NCBI GenBank assembly: GCA_026120185.1
Contig: JANUWF010001625.1
Coordinates: forward strand, 1,116,001-1,180,000
From: Voacanga thouarsii
Lineage: Eukaryota; Streptophyta; Magnoliopsida; Gentianales; Apocynaceae
DNA: 64,000 bases
Direction: 5' to 3'
In this document: one piece after another, positions 23,611 to 35,189 of the stretch
Position numbering within the stretch: the stretch's first letter is position 1
Layout of the letters: each line of letters starts with the position of its first letter
The notes under the pieces: generated by a model
Told to the model about the DNA's origin: nothing
What the model saw: only the letters and a program-made list of their open reading frames with translations
The model's database searches: none
Translations under genes and position numbers: made by a program

Positions 23611-23865
23611 TGTGAAAACCCAGTAGAAACCAACCTTTGAGTAAAGGGGTTGGGATTCATATAATATTTTTTTGCATGCATAAATGTATTTTTGTATGAT
23701 TTTATGTGCTCTAGATATGTGATTTATAGTTGAGAAGGCTTAATTGTATTTATTGAGTAAGAAGGGCAAAATAGTAATTTTTTCTTGAGGTGAAAATAAG
23801 GAGATAGCTTGAGGATCAAATAGAAAAAAAATATTTAGGAATAGAAATAAGAACAAGAGTTGTTG

Positions 23866-23920
23866 TGGTTTAGTGGTTAGAGCTTTGAAATAAATTCTTG
23901 AGCTCTTGGGTTCAAATTCC
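23866..23920 (+). other. tRNA-like segment in X copy E
   Basis: A-box-like TGGTTTAGTGGTTAGAGC starts at 23866 and B-box-like GGGTTCAAATTCC lies at 23908-23920. This is one of the two best conserved examples. Confidence 0.65.
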
Positions 23921-25012
23921 ATCATTGGAGTTTAGCATGATTAAAATTTTATTCTTGTTTGGGAAGGCTATATTTTGGCCTTATATGCTTTAGGGAAGAG
24001 TAGGGGTGTTGCCCTAGGGGAGACATGATAGGAATGTCCTAATCCTAATCTTGTGCCCTACAAAAATTTGTAAAGGATTCTTACCCTTCTTGATCTCTGA
24101 CTTTCCTTAATTTTTAATCAATTAGGATGTTCAATTTATCCAAGCAAATTTTGTTTCCAGAAAATTCCAACAAGGATCTGTGATATTTAGGTTTCGAAAA
24201 TGGCTATGAATGGATATATTCTTGACCAAAATTGGGGAAGATTTATGGAAGGTTCCCAAGAGAATTAATCTCCATGGTTGAACCTTCAAAACTCTAACCT
24301 AGTTGTGTTCATCTTCTTCATGTAGTAAACTGGAAATTTTTACCAGTGTAATTGAGGTCCAAAATTTCACCAAAATTTTCCAGCAACCTTCCATAGATTA
24401 ACCCTCAAACAACCAGAAAATTCCTTCACCAATGTGCACAATATTTTCGGCCACTCTAAGGCTCATTCAAACATCAGTCATCTCAGCAAAAATAATAGCA
24501 ATTCAGTCGGCCATTGAAGCTTCCAAAAGCTCTCCTCCATCAAAGATCATCTTACCATATTTTGTTTCCAAAATTGATTCCCTAAAATATTCTTTTAGGA
24601 TTTCAAACAACCAGCTTTCCTTTTCCTCTAAAATCAGAAAATTCAACTTCCTAAACCCTCCAAATTAGTCAGCCACTCCTTCCTATAGAGAATTTTGGCC
24701 AGCCCTCTCCCTTTTTCTCTCCATTCTCTCCAAACCAAGAACACCTACTTACCCCCTCACACCAAAGACCACTCCAAACCACTCCAATCTTCTCCAATAA
24801 CTCCATATTACACCTAATCAACCCCTTGAATCCACTTATGCAATTTTTAACATTAAACACCAAAATTGAAGTCTCACTTTTGGATAAAAAACCAGAATTT
24901 TCTTGAAGACTCAAGAACAACTTCAAGGTAAGCATTAACAATCATCTTCATATTCTTCCATCTTCGGCCTTGATGAGTATATGCTAATGAACTCTCCTTT
25001 TCTCTTTCTCTT

Positions 25013-25030
25013 TCACACACACACACACAC

Positions 25031-25070
<40 letters not shown>
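25013..25070 (+). repeat. CA and CT microsatellites of X copy E
   Basis: A CA run (25013-25031) followed by a CT run (25034-25070) at the family's standard position, after a CAAGGTAAGC motif near 24925. Confidence 0.9.
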
Positions 25071-25071
<1 letters not shown>

Positions 25072-26600
25072 ACTGAATGGTTACTTCAACCATGGCCATG
25101 TTTCTTTCTTCCTCCATTGGATGGATCAAGTCTTCTAGCGAGAGGATTCTCTAAAAACATCCCCAAGGTAGTCATCATTCATGTATGTTTCTTCCATCTT
25201 CTCTTTAAACCCTAGAATCATGTCTCTTAGATGTAGTTGGATAAGGATGGGATATATTTGGAGATTGAGTATGTGTTTATATGATGAAGTTGAGATTGAA
25301 GCATGAATGAATATGTTTATATGATGGAGTTGGGATTGATGCATGATGATGATTTGTCTTGGTTAGATTATATGATGTTTTAGGGTTTGTTGCATGCCTT
25401 ATGTCATGAGTAGTATGATTAATCAAGCATGTTAGAGACTATGTCACCTTTAGGGAATAGGTTTTATGTTCTTGTATTCTTGTTGAGGCTATGCATATGA
25501 TTATGTTTAGTGGAGTTGAGATCATATGTTGGTAAATTTAGATCTATGCCTTTATTCATGATTTGGATGATTTGATGATTGGTGTAGAGTGTATGTTCAT
25601 GATTATGGTTAGCAATAGAAATTATGATCATGACCTTGTTGTCCCTGAGCTAATTAAGTTGGCCAATTTTACTTCATTAATAAAAATGATTTATGCTATA
25701 ATTTCTCCTAGCGATTTCAAAAACCCTAGGAAAATATGGTTTTGAACGATTATATAAAATAATAATAATTTAGTCAAATAAATGATAGCTTTTGTTAAAG
25801 AAATAAAATATATAGATATTATATATAATAATATCATTTAATCAAGCCTTTTATATAATAATCATAATAGGTAAAATGTTAATTTTGTAAGTCATATATT
25901 CATAAATACTAATAAAATTTATTTATTACCTTTTAATCAAAACATAATAAAATCTACTTATTACTAATTTTATTTACCAATTATTTTCTAACCACTAGTT
26001 ATTATAAATTATTATTTTAAATAATACCACCTAGGACCTAGGACCCTTCATCAAGTAAACCCCAATTTATTTAAAACAAGATTTAAACCTTCAACTTATT
26101 AGTACCTATTTCCCAAGACCCTAATTATTTTTATATCAAGTTAGACTTAGCTTATAAACCCTTTTATTTATTATCTAGCCTTAAAGCTTAGGACACTAGG
26201 ATCATGGTTGTAGTAAGTTGAGCTAGAATTATTTGTGAAAGTGAATTTTGGCTTGAGTTTAATTATGGCTCATGTTTAACCCAAGCGGGGTTAGGACAGC
26301 TATTGGAGACCTTTATTTTGAGCAAGGATCAGGTAAGCTCCTGCATAAAACTTGTTGTTGTAAAAGGTTATTATGGCAAGCTAAACACGAAGTTTGTGAA
26401 CACTAATTTGGTAAAGGCAATTAGGGATTTTTTCTTTTCTTGTCCCAGTCAAACCAATTATTTGAAAATCAACAAGAAATTTTATTCAAACGTTAAACTG
26501 TTTCTAAAACTGATTTTGACAAAGACTTTAGAAACTCTTGATTGCCATTTTCAAGTAAAGTAATGCTTTATCAGTTTTCTCCCAAGTAGGATGAAATACG

Positions 26601-27094
26601 TTGAGTACTCAATAAGGGTAGGCTAGTAGTACTAGTTTTGAAGAGCAAGAGTGAGTCTTCTGGTAGGAGGCCACCTCCAGAAAATGAACTCAACTTAGAG
26701 AAAATGTCAGTACTACTTAGTCATGTCGGTCCGAGCTAGTAGTTTTCAGTCATGTGGATTGTGTGTTGCCGGAGTGGACAATCGGTTTTGTTAGGGTGTA
26801 AAGAAGGAGGAGAATCTTACCCGATAGGCCGATCCCCTACCTTTTGTCAGCCTACACAAAGTGTGGCATCCTGACCGTTGTATAGTTATGGGGCTCAATG
26901 TGTGGTAACCCATGGCCGCCTTTTTGAGCGGTTGATTTTATTGTAGATGTATGGTTGGAAAAGCTAAAACGCCACTCCTGATTTGGAATATTGTTTATTG
27001 CTTACCAGTATTTCATCTACCTTTTTGTTAGTCTGCATAAAGTGTGGCATTCTGACTTTTGTATAATTATGGGGCCCAACGTGTGGTAACCCAT
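26601..27094 (+). other. Structured LTR module of X copy E, with 181-bp duplication
   Basis: Palindrome TTGAGTACTCAA at 26601-26612, large stem-loop with GGAGG-CCA-CCTCC, and then the GTGTGG-loop hairpins. The unit ending in AACCCATG occurs twice, near 26880-26915 and 27060-27094, as a 181-bp direct repeat. Copy L has a very similar duplication. Confidence 0.6.
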
Positions 27095-27565
27095 GACCAC
27101 CCCTTTTGAGTGGTTAATTTTAATGAACATGTATGGATGGAAAAGCCAAAACGCCACTCTTGGTTTTGAACATTGTTTATTGCTTGCCAGTATTTCTCTT
27201 ACGAAGATTTTACACTTTGCATTCATGAACTATTTTCACTGGACACTCAAAGCATACACGGACTTATTGAAATTTTTATCTCATCACCATTTTTACCATG
27301 ATTTCAGGTCGATCTTACTTTGGGGATGAGTAGCTAGTTATTGCCTGCTTGGAAGGTATTCTGCTATCTATTTTTTGTAATGCTTTGGGAGTTGATAGTG
27401 AACAATTTTTATTTTGGATTTGTTTTTGAATTTTTGGATTGTAATAAGTTTAAATTTTAAAGTATTATTTTACTGTTGTTTGTGTGACCTAGTTATAAAG
27501 ACCCTTTAACTTTTAGACGGGGTGACATCCCCGGCCCTGTTGGGCATAGGTTGTAAGGTGTTACA

Positions 27566-27647
27566 CCATTTGTGGTTCCTCCACCATTGCCTCAGGGTTG
27601 TTTCAAGTAACTTTCAATGATCGTCTGGTGGTCCGTTTTGGAAGCAT
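27566..27647 (-). pseudogene. Gag N-terminus of Tekay-type Gypsy element
   Basis: Starts at 27647 with a basic MLPKRTTRRSLKV head, common for plant Gypsy gag, and runs into the left end of copy E. It joins in sense with the gag at 23610. One internal stop is present. Confidence 0.65.
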
Positions 27648-27844
27648 CTGTACAATTCGTAAGATTTAACAACATAACATGGTTCAAAAGCAATAATAAA
27701 CATAGGATCAGTGCATATAGCAAAACATAACATATATTCATTCTTGTTTATCACAATGTCAGTACAAAAGGTGTGGGCCATGCACACAGTCATATACACC
27801 AGTCAAACATTACATATCATACTATTTATCTATTTCTCATCCTC
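27648..27844 (-). other. Gap between leader ORF and gag
   Basis: About 200 bp of untranslated leader of the chromovirus between the acidic leader ORF and the gag start. I see no motif in it. Confidence 0.5.
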
Positions 27845-28498
27845 CTACTTGTCATTATCGTTGTCCGATATGGGAGATCCTGAGTCAATCAAAACTGTGT
27901 AAGACTCTGCTGCAACAACCTTCTCATCTACATCCATATCTGGCTACAGCCAAGCCAATACCTCCGGGTCCATTTCTAAATCCTCCTTAGGCACCTCTTC
28001 CTCAGGTATCTCCTATTCTACTCTCACATTAATTACCGCTAAATCCAGTATCTCTTCCTCAAGTACCCTAGGTACATCCTCTCCAAACACCTCCTCATCA
28101 TTCTCAAATAATACTACACCATCAGGGATACTATCCTCCTTATCATCATCATCCTGATGGCGTAGCTCATCACCATCATTACTCTCATTAGAATTGCCAC
28201 CATTCTCCTCATGCGGTGGTAATGTCCTCTCAGGAGTAGATGTCCCCTCAACACTAAGGTCTCGCGCAAACAGAGTAACGATAGGTACTGCTATGTCAAG
28301 CCTACTCCTGGAGAGATGGGGTGCATGATAACACCCGAGCCCAGGTCCTGTCATAAGAAAATATCCTAACTTACCCGCTCGGGAGATCTTCCTGATCTTT
28401 CCCAATTTCTTCACACTCGAGCTTTCACCTATCTCTTTCTTTGCTTCATCACCACGCTCGTCCATTGGGCGCTTACCCTTATCATTCCTATCTGCCAT
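27845..28498 (-). pseudogene. Acidic leader ORF between primer site and gag
   Basis: A frame opening at 28498 with MADRNDKGKRPMDERGDE and open for 161 codons to 28013. The same frame continues past two stops to about 27845, giving a span of roughly 215 codons. The N-terminal 60 residues are basic and lysine-rich; the rest is strongly acidic, with repeated Asp/Glu runs such as DDDDKED and VLEEEILD. It lies between the primer-binding site and gag, in the same direction, and is not part of gag. I do not recognise the family. It may be an accessory protein of this element or a captured host fragment. The frame is one of the longest in the window. Confidence 0.6.
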
Positions 28499-28553
28499 AC
28501 CTACATAATAAATGAGTTCTATCGATTCCTATGACAATACCAAAGTTCTACAA

Positions 28554-28571
28554 ACTAGGCTCTGATACTAA
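28554..28571 (-). other. Primer-binding site of the chromovirus (tRNA-Met type)
   Basis: Minus strand reads TAGTATCAGAGCC, one base from TGGTATCAGAGCC, the standard site complementary to the 3' end of plant initiator tRNA-Met. It lies directly after the 5' LTR and fixes the element's direction as minus. Confidence 0.8.
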
Positions 28572-28572
28572 T

Positions 28573-29322
28573 AGTAACATACATATGAAAGACAACAGCG
28601 GAAGCATATCAACACCGGGTGTCGCCCCGTCCAGTTTCCAAGATAAGGGGTCTTTATAATGAAAACAACAGAGTAAATGCAAATATAAGGTCCAAACTGA
28701 ATAGAATCCCACACTGATGGCCACACATAAAATATAAGAGAATCTCATACATGCCATCTATACCTTATAACATAATACAGTACATGATCAAAAGGGAAGC
28801 TGTCCAGACCTAAACTGCCGACTCTATGGTATCATCCTTCTATCCAAAGGTCCATTTAGCTCTGGATCCTATAAAAGGAAACATAAAAGACACGTATAAG
28901 TGACGAATCACCTAATGAGTCCCGTGTCTTCTAGTAGTTTATGAAAGAATAGGGTACACAAAACTATTATGGAGTAGCATATCATTTGTTCACTAAAAAC
29001 AATTCCAAAACTCTCTAAAGAAGAGTTTATTCAAAACTTAATCATTGTTGGAAAATATTATTTCAGATTTCAAATCATAGCTCTAGTTTTCAAATCATTG
29101 GCACTTTTCCAATAGAAGGTCGGCCTGTATGCAATTCCCGTAGTCCTTGCCTTCGGTGCCATGTATCATTATACAGAGACCGCAACCTTCAGTACTCAAC
29201 CATGTGTCAATGGTATAAGTACACCGCAATGTACTTCTACTCAGGTATACCGCATCATACCTAGTGTACTACAACACACAATCTTTTACTTGCCAATACA
29301 AGCCAAGGGTCCGAATCCTGAT
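28573..29322 (-). mobile_element. Tekay-type chromovirus 5' LTR, distal part
   Basis: Aligns with 12304-13020 (same element's 3' LTR), including GCCCCGTCCAG, AAGGGGTCTTTATAAT and the reverse of the conserved CACGGGACTCATTA motif near 28916. It is interrupted at 29323 by an Athila-like insertion. Confidence 0.78.
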
Positions 29323-30243
29323 TGATGCGTTTAGATTTGGGCATAAAAATCATACAAAAACTAAGCACATTCCCAATCAAGTTTAAATTAAAACGTTGGA
29401 CCCAAATCACACATATGAGCAAGTGTACTCATCATTACTGAGCATAGGGTTCAAACGAGTATCGATCCTCAAGGAACAAATAAACATTAATTACCCCTAT
29501 TTCATTGTTTAACCGACTCAACAAAGTGAAAATCAAATAAAAAGGAAAATTAAAAAGAAAATAAAATAAAAATATGTACATGTCAAGGATGGAGAAGTAT
29601 GCAACTTAAACTATTGATTAGACAACCATGATCTTCAAGAACTTAACCATTATCATAATCAATCATTCTCTCGGCACCATGAAGGATTAAGGTAAATTAG
29701 CATCACTAGGTCTGTCTCAACTAATTACTACTTTCTAGATAAATTAGCATCACTTGGTCTGTCTCAACTAATTCATCCAAAATATGCATTAAACACAATC
29801 CTTAATTAAATTTGTCTGGCAAATTTAAAACATGAAATTAATCAATGAATCATTGGTCTGCCAAACATCAATTAACCTTTAATTATTGAATTCTCGGCAA
29901 TTAACCTCTTTGGTCTAGCAAGTTAACAATAGAAACAACCAAGTAATCTCGGAATATGCCCAAGTAATAAAATACTAAGAAGAACAGTTAATTAATCAAA
30001 AGATCAAATAACTCCAAGAATCATAATTATCTAAAACAATGTCAAATTACAATAGAATAATTAAAACATCATTGTCAAGAAAAAGAAAACAAAGTAAAAG
30101 AAAGAACTCATAGACAAGCCTCCTTCTTCTTCCTTTGAAAATCTTCTTGTACAACCCTCCTTGAACTTGAAGAATTCATCCTTAAACTGAGTGATTTTCT
30201 ATGATGATCAATGAATTCTCCCCATTTTCCTTGTGTTTTTCAT

Positions 30244-30252
30244 CTATTTATA
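30244..30252 (-). promoter_or_regulatory. TATA box of Athila-like LTR K
   Basis: Minus strand reads CTTATAAATAGATG, a textbook plant TATA box about 530 bp inside the LTR, at the expected place for an LTR promoter. The related LTR at about 43235 has only a decayed TATTTAAT. Confidence 0.6.
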
Positions 30253-30369
30253 AGCTTAAGAAGTGCCTAAACTTGTAGGTACAAAGTTCTCGGCCGAGTA
30301 GAAGTTGGAAGATGCTAAAACTCCCCAGATTTCCAAAAACATGTCAAAAGATTGCAGCATCGCCTTAGG

Positions 30370-30612
30370 AATAGACTCCAGCCAGCGCCGCCTGTGTTCT
30401 GCTTCTCTACTCGTTTGCCGATTTTTCTCCGAAATTTGCGCATATGTTCCAGACTATAGCCGACGCCGCCTCCAGCCTTACAGCCGGTATCGATTATGCT
30501 CTGTTCTACTCTGCTTCTCCAATTTTTCCATCGCTTTGAAGTCTGTGCATCCAGTGTACAGCCGGCGCCGATTCCAGGCTTCCAGCCAGTGCCGCCTCTG
30601 CTCTGTTTCGCG
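30370..30612 (-). repeat. GC-rich minisatellite in LTR K
   Basis: Degenerate units with a core AGCCGGCGCCGCCT or a near variant, at about 30380, 30456, 30480, 30559 and 30581, separated by variable spacers. It stands out in AT-rich surroundings. The same place in the LTR at 35340-35425 and 43080-43120 keeps fragments of it. Confidence 0.65.
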
Positions 30613-30774
30613 ACGTTTTTTCTTCGTTTTACCCAAAAACCTGAAATAATGACCAAAATACCTTTCCAAGGGTAAAATATCAAATATGAAAGAATATGAC
30701 TAGTTATTGCACAAAATGTATTACAAAAGAGCCTTAAATAACTATGCAAAATATAACCAAATTAGCCCCTATCA

Positions 30775-31410
30775 TATTCCCCCACACTTAGCTCTTTGCT
30801 TGTCCTCAAGAAATGCATCAAGAACAAGTAGAAAAAACACAAGGTTTTACTCACATCACTCAATCAATTCCCAAAACAAATCTTCAATGTTTTCTTTACT
30901 TATGAACATAAAACATATGATACTAAATCTTTCATAGCCAATGCAAGACTTGTGTAGTGATAAATGACTTAGTAGAACCATCAGAATACTTTACAATATT
31001 CTCAAACCATTAGAAAGAAGTTAGTTCAAAAAGAATATGCAATCCACATGCTTACTTTTCATACACTCTCTCCACTAATCCGAGACATATCATGATTCTA
31101 CTTAGATCAAGTAGGACTTTTAAGTTTGTAATGTAAGGCTAAAGGTTTGTAATGCGGCTTAGCAAACGAAGGATATAGGAACATTAAAAGTTAAAAAAAA
31201 CTGAGAGTAAGCAAGAAAAGGGTAACCAAACCTATAATTCCCAACTCTTCTTGCTCTCTTATTCCAAGAACCAATCAAACCATAACCTTATATAACAACC
31301 CTTACGCATTTCAAGCAAATCTTGCATTATTTTTTTCTTTTTTTTTCTCTTTCACCTCTTCTTATCACCAATTCTTTTCCTCACAAGATCAATCGATTTT
31401 CCAGCAATGG
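30775..31410 (-). mobile_element. 3' internal tail of Athila-like element K
   Basis: On the minus strand a CTTGAGGACAAGCAAAGAG and AAGTGTGGGGGAAT tract lies directly before the LTR, matching 35157-35189. Beyond it about 600 bp of non-coding tail remain before the chromovirus LTR resumes near 31411. The rest of element K is absent. Confidence 0.7.
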
Positions 31411-32450
31411 TAGCAATCCGTACACACACTTGCACACACAAAAGTCTCACATAGTACACAATAATCATTTTAATCATCACAAATATCACGTTTTCATGAT
31501 ATAATTCATATCAAAATGATCTTCGTAATAAAATCTACAACTTTAATTCTTGAAGATTAGGATTTTACCCTGTGTATGAGGATTTCTACCTTGAATTTAC
31601 TCTAAGAATCTCCAACTTCTTCCAAAACAATAGTTTCTCTCTCTTTTTTCAAATTTTCCTTGATTTTCTCAACTTGTCCTTCCTTATTTTCTCTTTTTTT
31701 TTTCTTTCCCTTCTCTTATTCTTATGCTGCTAGTTTTCCACCCCTAAAACCACCACTATTCTTGATCAAAATAATGACCAATAGAATTTTTCTCAATTAA
31801 ATGAATGGTGGCTACTTTACACGTGTTGCGATCTCATTTTTTTCAAATTTTCCTTAATTATTTTGTGAAGATTATTTAAGAAGTCTTGCATGCATGAATA
31901 TTTCAAGCACCATCTTATTATTTGACACTTGTCATTGGTCACCAATCACAAGAAGCCACACGTCCCATGTTCCACCGCATTTTCCTATTTTCATAAGAAA
32001 TAACCAAAATTGTGTCCGTAACGGAAAAATATTTTATTTCACCATTCAACTCTAAAAATTCCACTAAATACATTGGTAACACTTAAATTCTTCAATTTAT
32101 TTTCTATTTGGTCAAATTTACAGTAAAAGTCACGGGTGTAGTCAAAATGACGAAAGTGCCCCCAATACCAAGGGTAGCATAATTCACACCAAAAAGTACA
32201 TTTCATCGCACTGATCAATTTCTATTTTCAGAATACCCTAAAATTCTTATTTTGTTAATAATAACAACCTTCCAAAAATTTAGGGTACAGGTAGAACAAA
32301 TCCAATTATTACATCTAGGTCCCGACAAAATTTTATTTCACCCAAGCATACGTCTCATTACACTGATTAAATTTTGTTCTGGATATCAATGCAAATTCTT
32401 ATCCTATTACAAATAGTAGCCAATCAAAAATAAAAAGGTAGGATGTTATA
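31411..32450 (-). mobile_element. Tekay-type chromovirus 5' LTR, proximal part
   Basis: Aligns closely with 18140-19188. It ends at 32450 in GGATGTTATA, a decayed form of GGTGTTACA, which on the minus strand is the LTR start. From 32451 an Athila coding frame begins, so this is the outer edge of the whole chromovirus. Confidence 0.8.
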
Positions 32451-33858
32451 GCAGCAATTTGATTTAGAGATTAGTGATAAAAGGGGAGCTAAAAATTTGG
32501 CTACACATCACTTATCTTAGTTGGAAAATCCCAACTTAGAACCATTGGCCGATGGGGATATTAATGACACCTTCCTAGATGAACAACTTCTACTTGCTGA
32601 TAGTGAGATTTCTTATAGATATTGCTTTGTGGATTTTGCTAATTACTTGGTAGTACGAATTGTTTCGGCAAACTTCATGGCACAACAAAAGAATAAATTC
32701 CTCTCTGAAAAAAACATTACTTTTGGGAAGATCCGCACTTTTTCAAGTATTGTGCAGATCAAATCATTCGAAGATGTGTGGATTCCCCAAAAAGTGCAAA
32801 CTTCTTGAAACATTGTCATGAAGGACCCGCTGGAGGCGACTACCAAGCTAACAACACTGCAAGAAAGGCACTTGAGTCTAGCTTTTATTGGCCAACACTC
32901 TCTAAGGACTCTCATAAATTTGTTCAAAATTGTGATATGTGTCAACTTACCAGTAATATTTCTAAATCTAATGAGATGCCATTGCAAAATTTTCAAGCTT
33001 GTGAAATTTTTTGATTGTTGGGGGATTGATTTCATGGGCACTTTCCTAATTCTTTGGGTAGCAATACATCTTGGTTGCAATGAGTATGTATCTATGTGGG
33101 TTATGGTGCAAGCCTTGCCTACTAATTATGCTCGGGTTGTAGTTAAATTTCTTTAAAAACTTTTCACACGTTTTGGTGTACCTAAGGTACTCATTGGTGA
33201 TAGAAGAACACACTTTTGTAATTCCTAATTGGTTAAAGTGCTCAAATATTTAGGTGTTTCCCATAAGTTTGCTACCCTCTATCACCCTCAAACTAGTGGC
33301 CAAGTTGAGGTGGTTAATAGAGAGTTAAAAAGAATTTTGGAAAAAATGGTTAATCATATAAGAAAGGATTGGAGTTTGAAGCTAGATGATACTCTTTGGG
33401 CTTATAGGATTAATTTCAAAACTTATATTGGTACAACCCCCTAGAGGTTAGTGTATGGAAAGTCATGTCATCTACCAGTTGAAGTTGAGCATAGGGTTCA
33501 TTGGGCGATTAAACTTGTCAATTTTGATTTTCACCTTACAGGACAACAAAGATTGCTTCAAGTGAATGAATTAGAGTTGTGGCGTAATGATGCCAACCTT
33601 AATTCTCGGATTTACAAAGATAAGATGAAACATTGGAATGATAGGCATATTCATTCACCTCAAGAGTTTAAAGAAGGAGATAAATTGTTATTGTTTAATT
33701 CTAGGCTCTGATTCTTTCTGGGTAAGTTGAAGTCAAGGTGGTCGAGGCCATATGAGTTACATTGAGTTTGTCCATTTGGAGTGATTGAGGTTTCTCACCC
33801 TACTAAGGGGATCTTTAAGGTAAATGGAAGTTGAGTGAAACTATATTTAGGTGAATAA
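32451..33858 (+). pseudogene. Athila-type Gypsy integrase (RNase H link to end of pol)
   Basis: Begins at the end of RNase H with FDLEISDKRGAKNLATHHLS, then the Athila link DEQLLLADSE. The zinc-binding region follows (HCHEGPAGGDY near 32811, CDMCQ at 32931-32945); its second His is Asp. The catalytic core has GIDFMG (Asp at 33028), GDRRTHFCN near 33195 and [12 protein letters not shown] near 33295. Downstream are [22 protein letters not shown] and LLLFNSRL, ending LYLGE plus stop at 33858. The order and words are typical of the Athila lineage. It has several stops and frameshifts. The chromovirus inserted exactly between RNase H and integrase. Confidence 0.9.
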
Positions 33859-35175
33859 CTTAGTACATTAGAGCATCTTGATGTTACCCTCTATGATTCA
33901 TGATTATCCTTTGGTGTTTCTTACTTCTTTTTCTTTATCTTTTCCTTCATTTTTCTTTTCTTTTTCTTTTTCTAGATTTATGTTTTCTATTTTTGTTTCT
34001 TTTAAGTTAGGTACCCTTCCCTACTGACTTCTTGTGGTGGATTCACACATATGGAACTAATTCACAATGGAAGTATTTTCTTTTCTCTTTTCTTCCTTAT
34101 TATTTCTTTTAGTCCCTTAGCTTTGCTTTCATTGATCTATTTTTTGCCATTGAAGGTATTGTCCCGTTTAAGTGTGGGAGGAGAGTTTGGCATTGAGGAT
34201 ATTTTCTATATATACACATTTTGGGATGAAATTTTTCAAAAGAATATTTGTGGTCTTCCTTAATTTAGCAAGGTTGTAATTATTTTTCTTACTTGATATA
34301 TATTTTGTCATTCACACGAGGATTTTTATTGACAATAAAATAGTTTATTAGATGGGATATGTTAAGATTTAAGAATTTGGGTTAATCTTATTGATGCATT
34401 AGTTTTTGAGTATTATTTGATTCATCTAGTTTTAATATGGAGGATATAATGAATGCGGGGAAAGTTGTTGGTTAACTCCTGTATTATGGGTTTAAATTTT
34501 GCTTAGCTTTAAGTTGTAATAAGGAATGTGTGGAGATAAAACATCTTTGAACGAAAAGATTATGGAAAAACATTTGATTGTGAGCTGAAGATTAAAAGCA
34601 ATAAGTTGATTATTTTGCTTGTTTATGTGGGCCAATATGGATAGTGAAGAGAAATCCACTTTCCTGAGTCTATTAATTCCTAAAAGCAAAAGAAAGAAAA
34701 AAAAGAGTGCTGAAAAGAATGTTAACTAATGACTATAAGGGGGCCAATACGGTGTGTGAAGAGAAATCCATGCACTTGAGGCTATTAATTCCCTAAGTCA
34801 TTGAAAAGAAAAACAATTGAGAGAAAAAAAGTGGAGTGTTTTTCTTGAATCATGACTTGACTTGTATAATGCTTGGATTTATAATACTTGAGTTGGTAGA
34901 TAGCTTAACTCATATGATTCATGTTATCTATGTTTTTGCTTCAAGGGTGGAATAATGTTCTTAGACTAACATATAACTTGTGTAATTCGAGTTCGAGGGC
35001 CTTGATATGCCTTGTTTAGTACTTAGTTTTGTGAATGTTTTCAAAGATTGAAAGAAAGACAAGGGCATATCTAGAGTTTGAAAGGTAGTTGTGGCTTTGT
35101 TCTAAACAAACTTTTTGAAAGATTGTCTTGTTCATCTTTGTTTCAAATGGCTTTGCTTGAGGACAAACAAAAGTT
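33859..35175 (+). mobile_element. Athila 3' non-coding internal tail
   Basis: About 1.3 kb without a supported gene. It contains pyrimidine-rich tracts (33920-34010) and a repeated phrase AGAGAAATCCA...CTATTAATTCC at about 34648-34680 and 34760-34793. The short ORF at 34051-34263 is hydrophobic but matches nothing I recognise. Athila elements usually have a long region of this kind that may once have held an env-like gene; I cannot see one here. Confidence 0.65.
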
Positions 35176-35189
35176 CAAGTGTGGGGGAA
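35176..35189 (+). other. Polypurine tract of the Athila element
   Basis: CAAGTGTGGGGGAA directly before the LTR, the standard form in this group. The same tract is found in reverse next to LTR K. Confidence 0.78.

Larger units (their letters stand above)
23611..27565 (+). mobile_element. Family X LTR, copy E
   Basis: A 3955-bp LTR from TGTGAAAACCC to AAGGTGTTACA, inserted in the chromovirus gag. It carries a tRNA-like segment, CA plus CT microsatellites, an AT-rich middle and the structured module with a 181-bp internal duplication. The flanks are CTGCC (23606-23610) and CCATT (27566-27570), so no target duplication remains. Either the flank decayed or this LTR formed by recombination between two elements. 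No coding was seen. Confidence 0.82.
29323..30774 (-). mobile_element. Athila-like LTR (K), reverse orientation
   Basis: On the minus strand it starts TGATAGGGGC at 30774 and ends AACGCATCA at 29323, 1452 bp with TG...CA ends. Its start aligns base by base with the LTR starting at 35190, sharing the TTTGATATTTTACCCTTGGA block. It contains a TATA box and a GC-rich minisatellite. It inserted in the 5' LTR of the chromovirus, whose middle part is missing here, so the event came with a deletion. Confidence 0.82.

Noticed and set aside
30370..30612. CRISPR array
   Set aside because: Units are degenerate and spacers are not of constant length; the context is a plant LTR retrotransposon.
30305..30749. 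ORFs of 114 and 144 codons on both strands
   Set aside because: They read through the GC-rich minisatellite of LTR K. Open frames on both strands are expected from such repeats.
32643..33080. A 145-codon minus-strand ORF
   Set aside because: It is antisense to clear Athila integrase and shows no domain.
33859..35175. An env-like gene in the Athila tail
   Set aside because: The position would fit, but I see only short hydrophobic frames, with no signal peptide plus transmembrane layout that I can defend.
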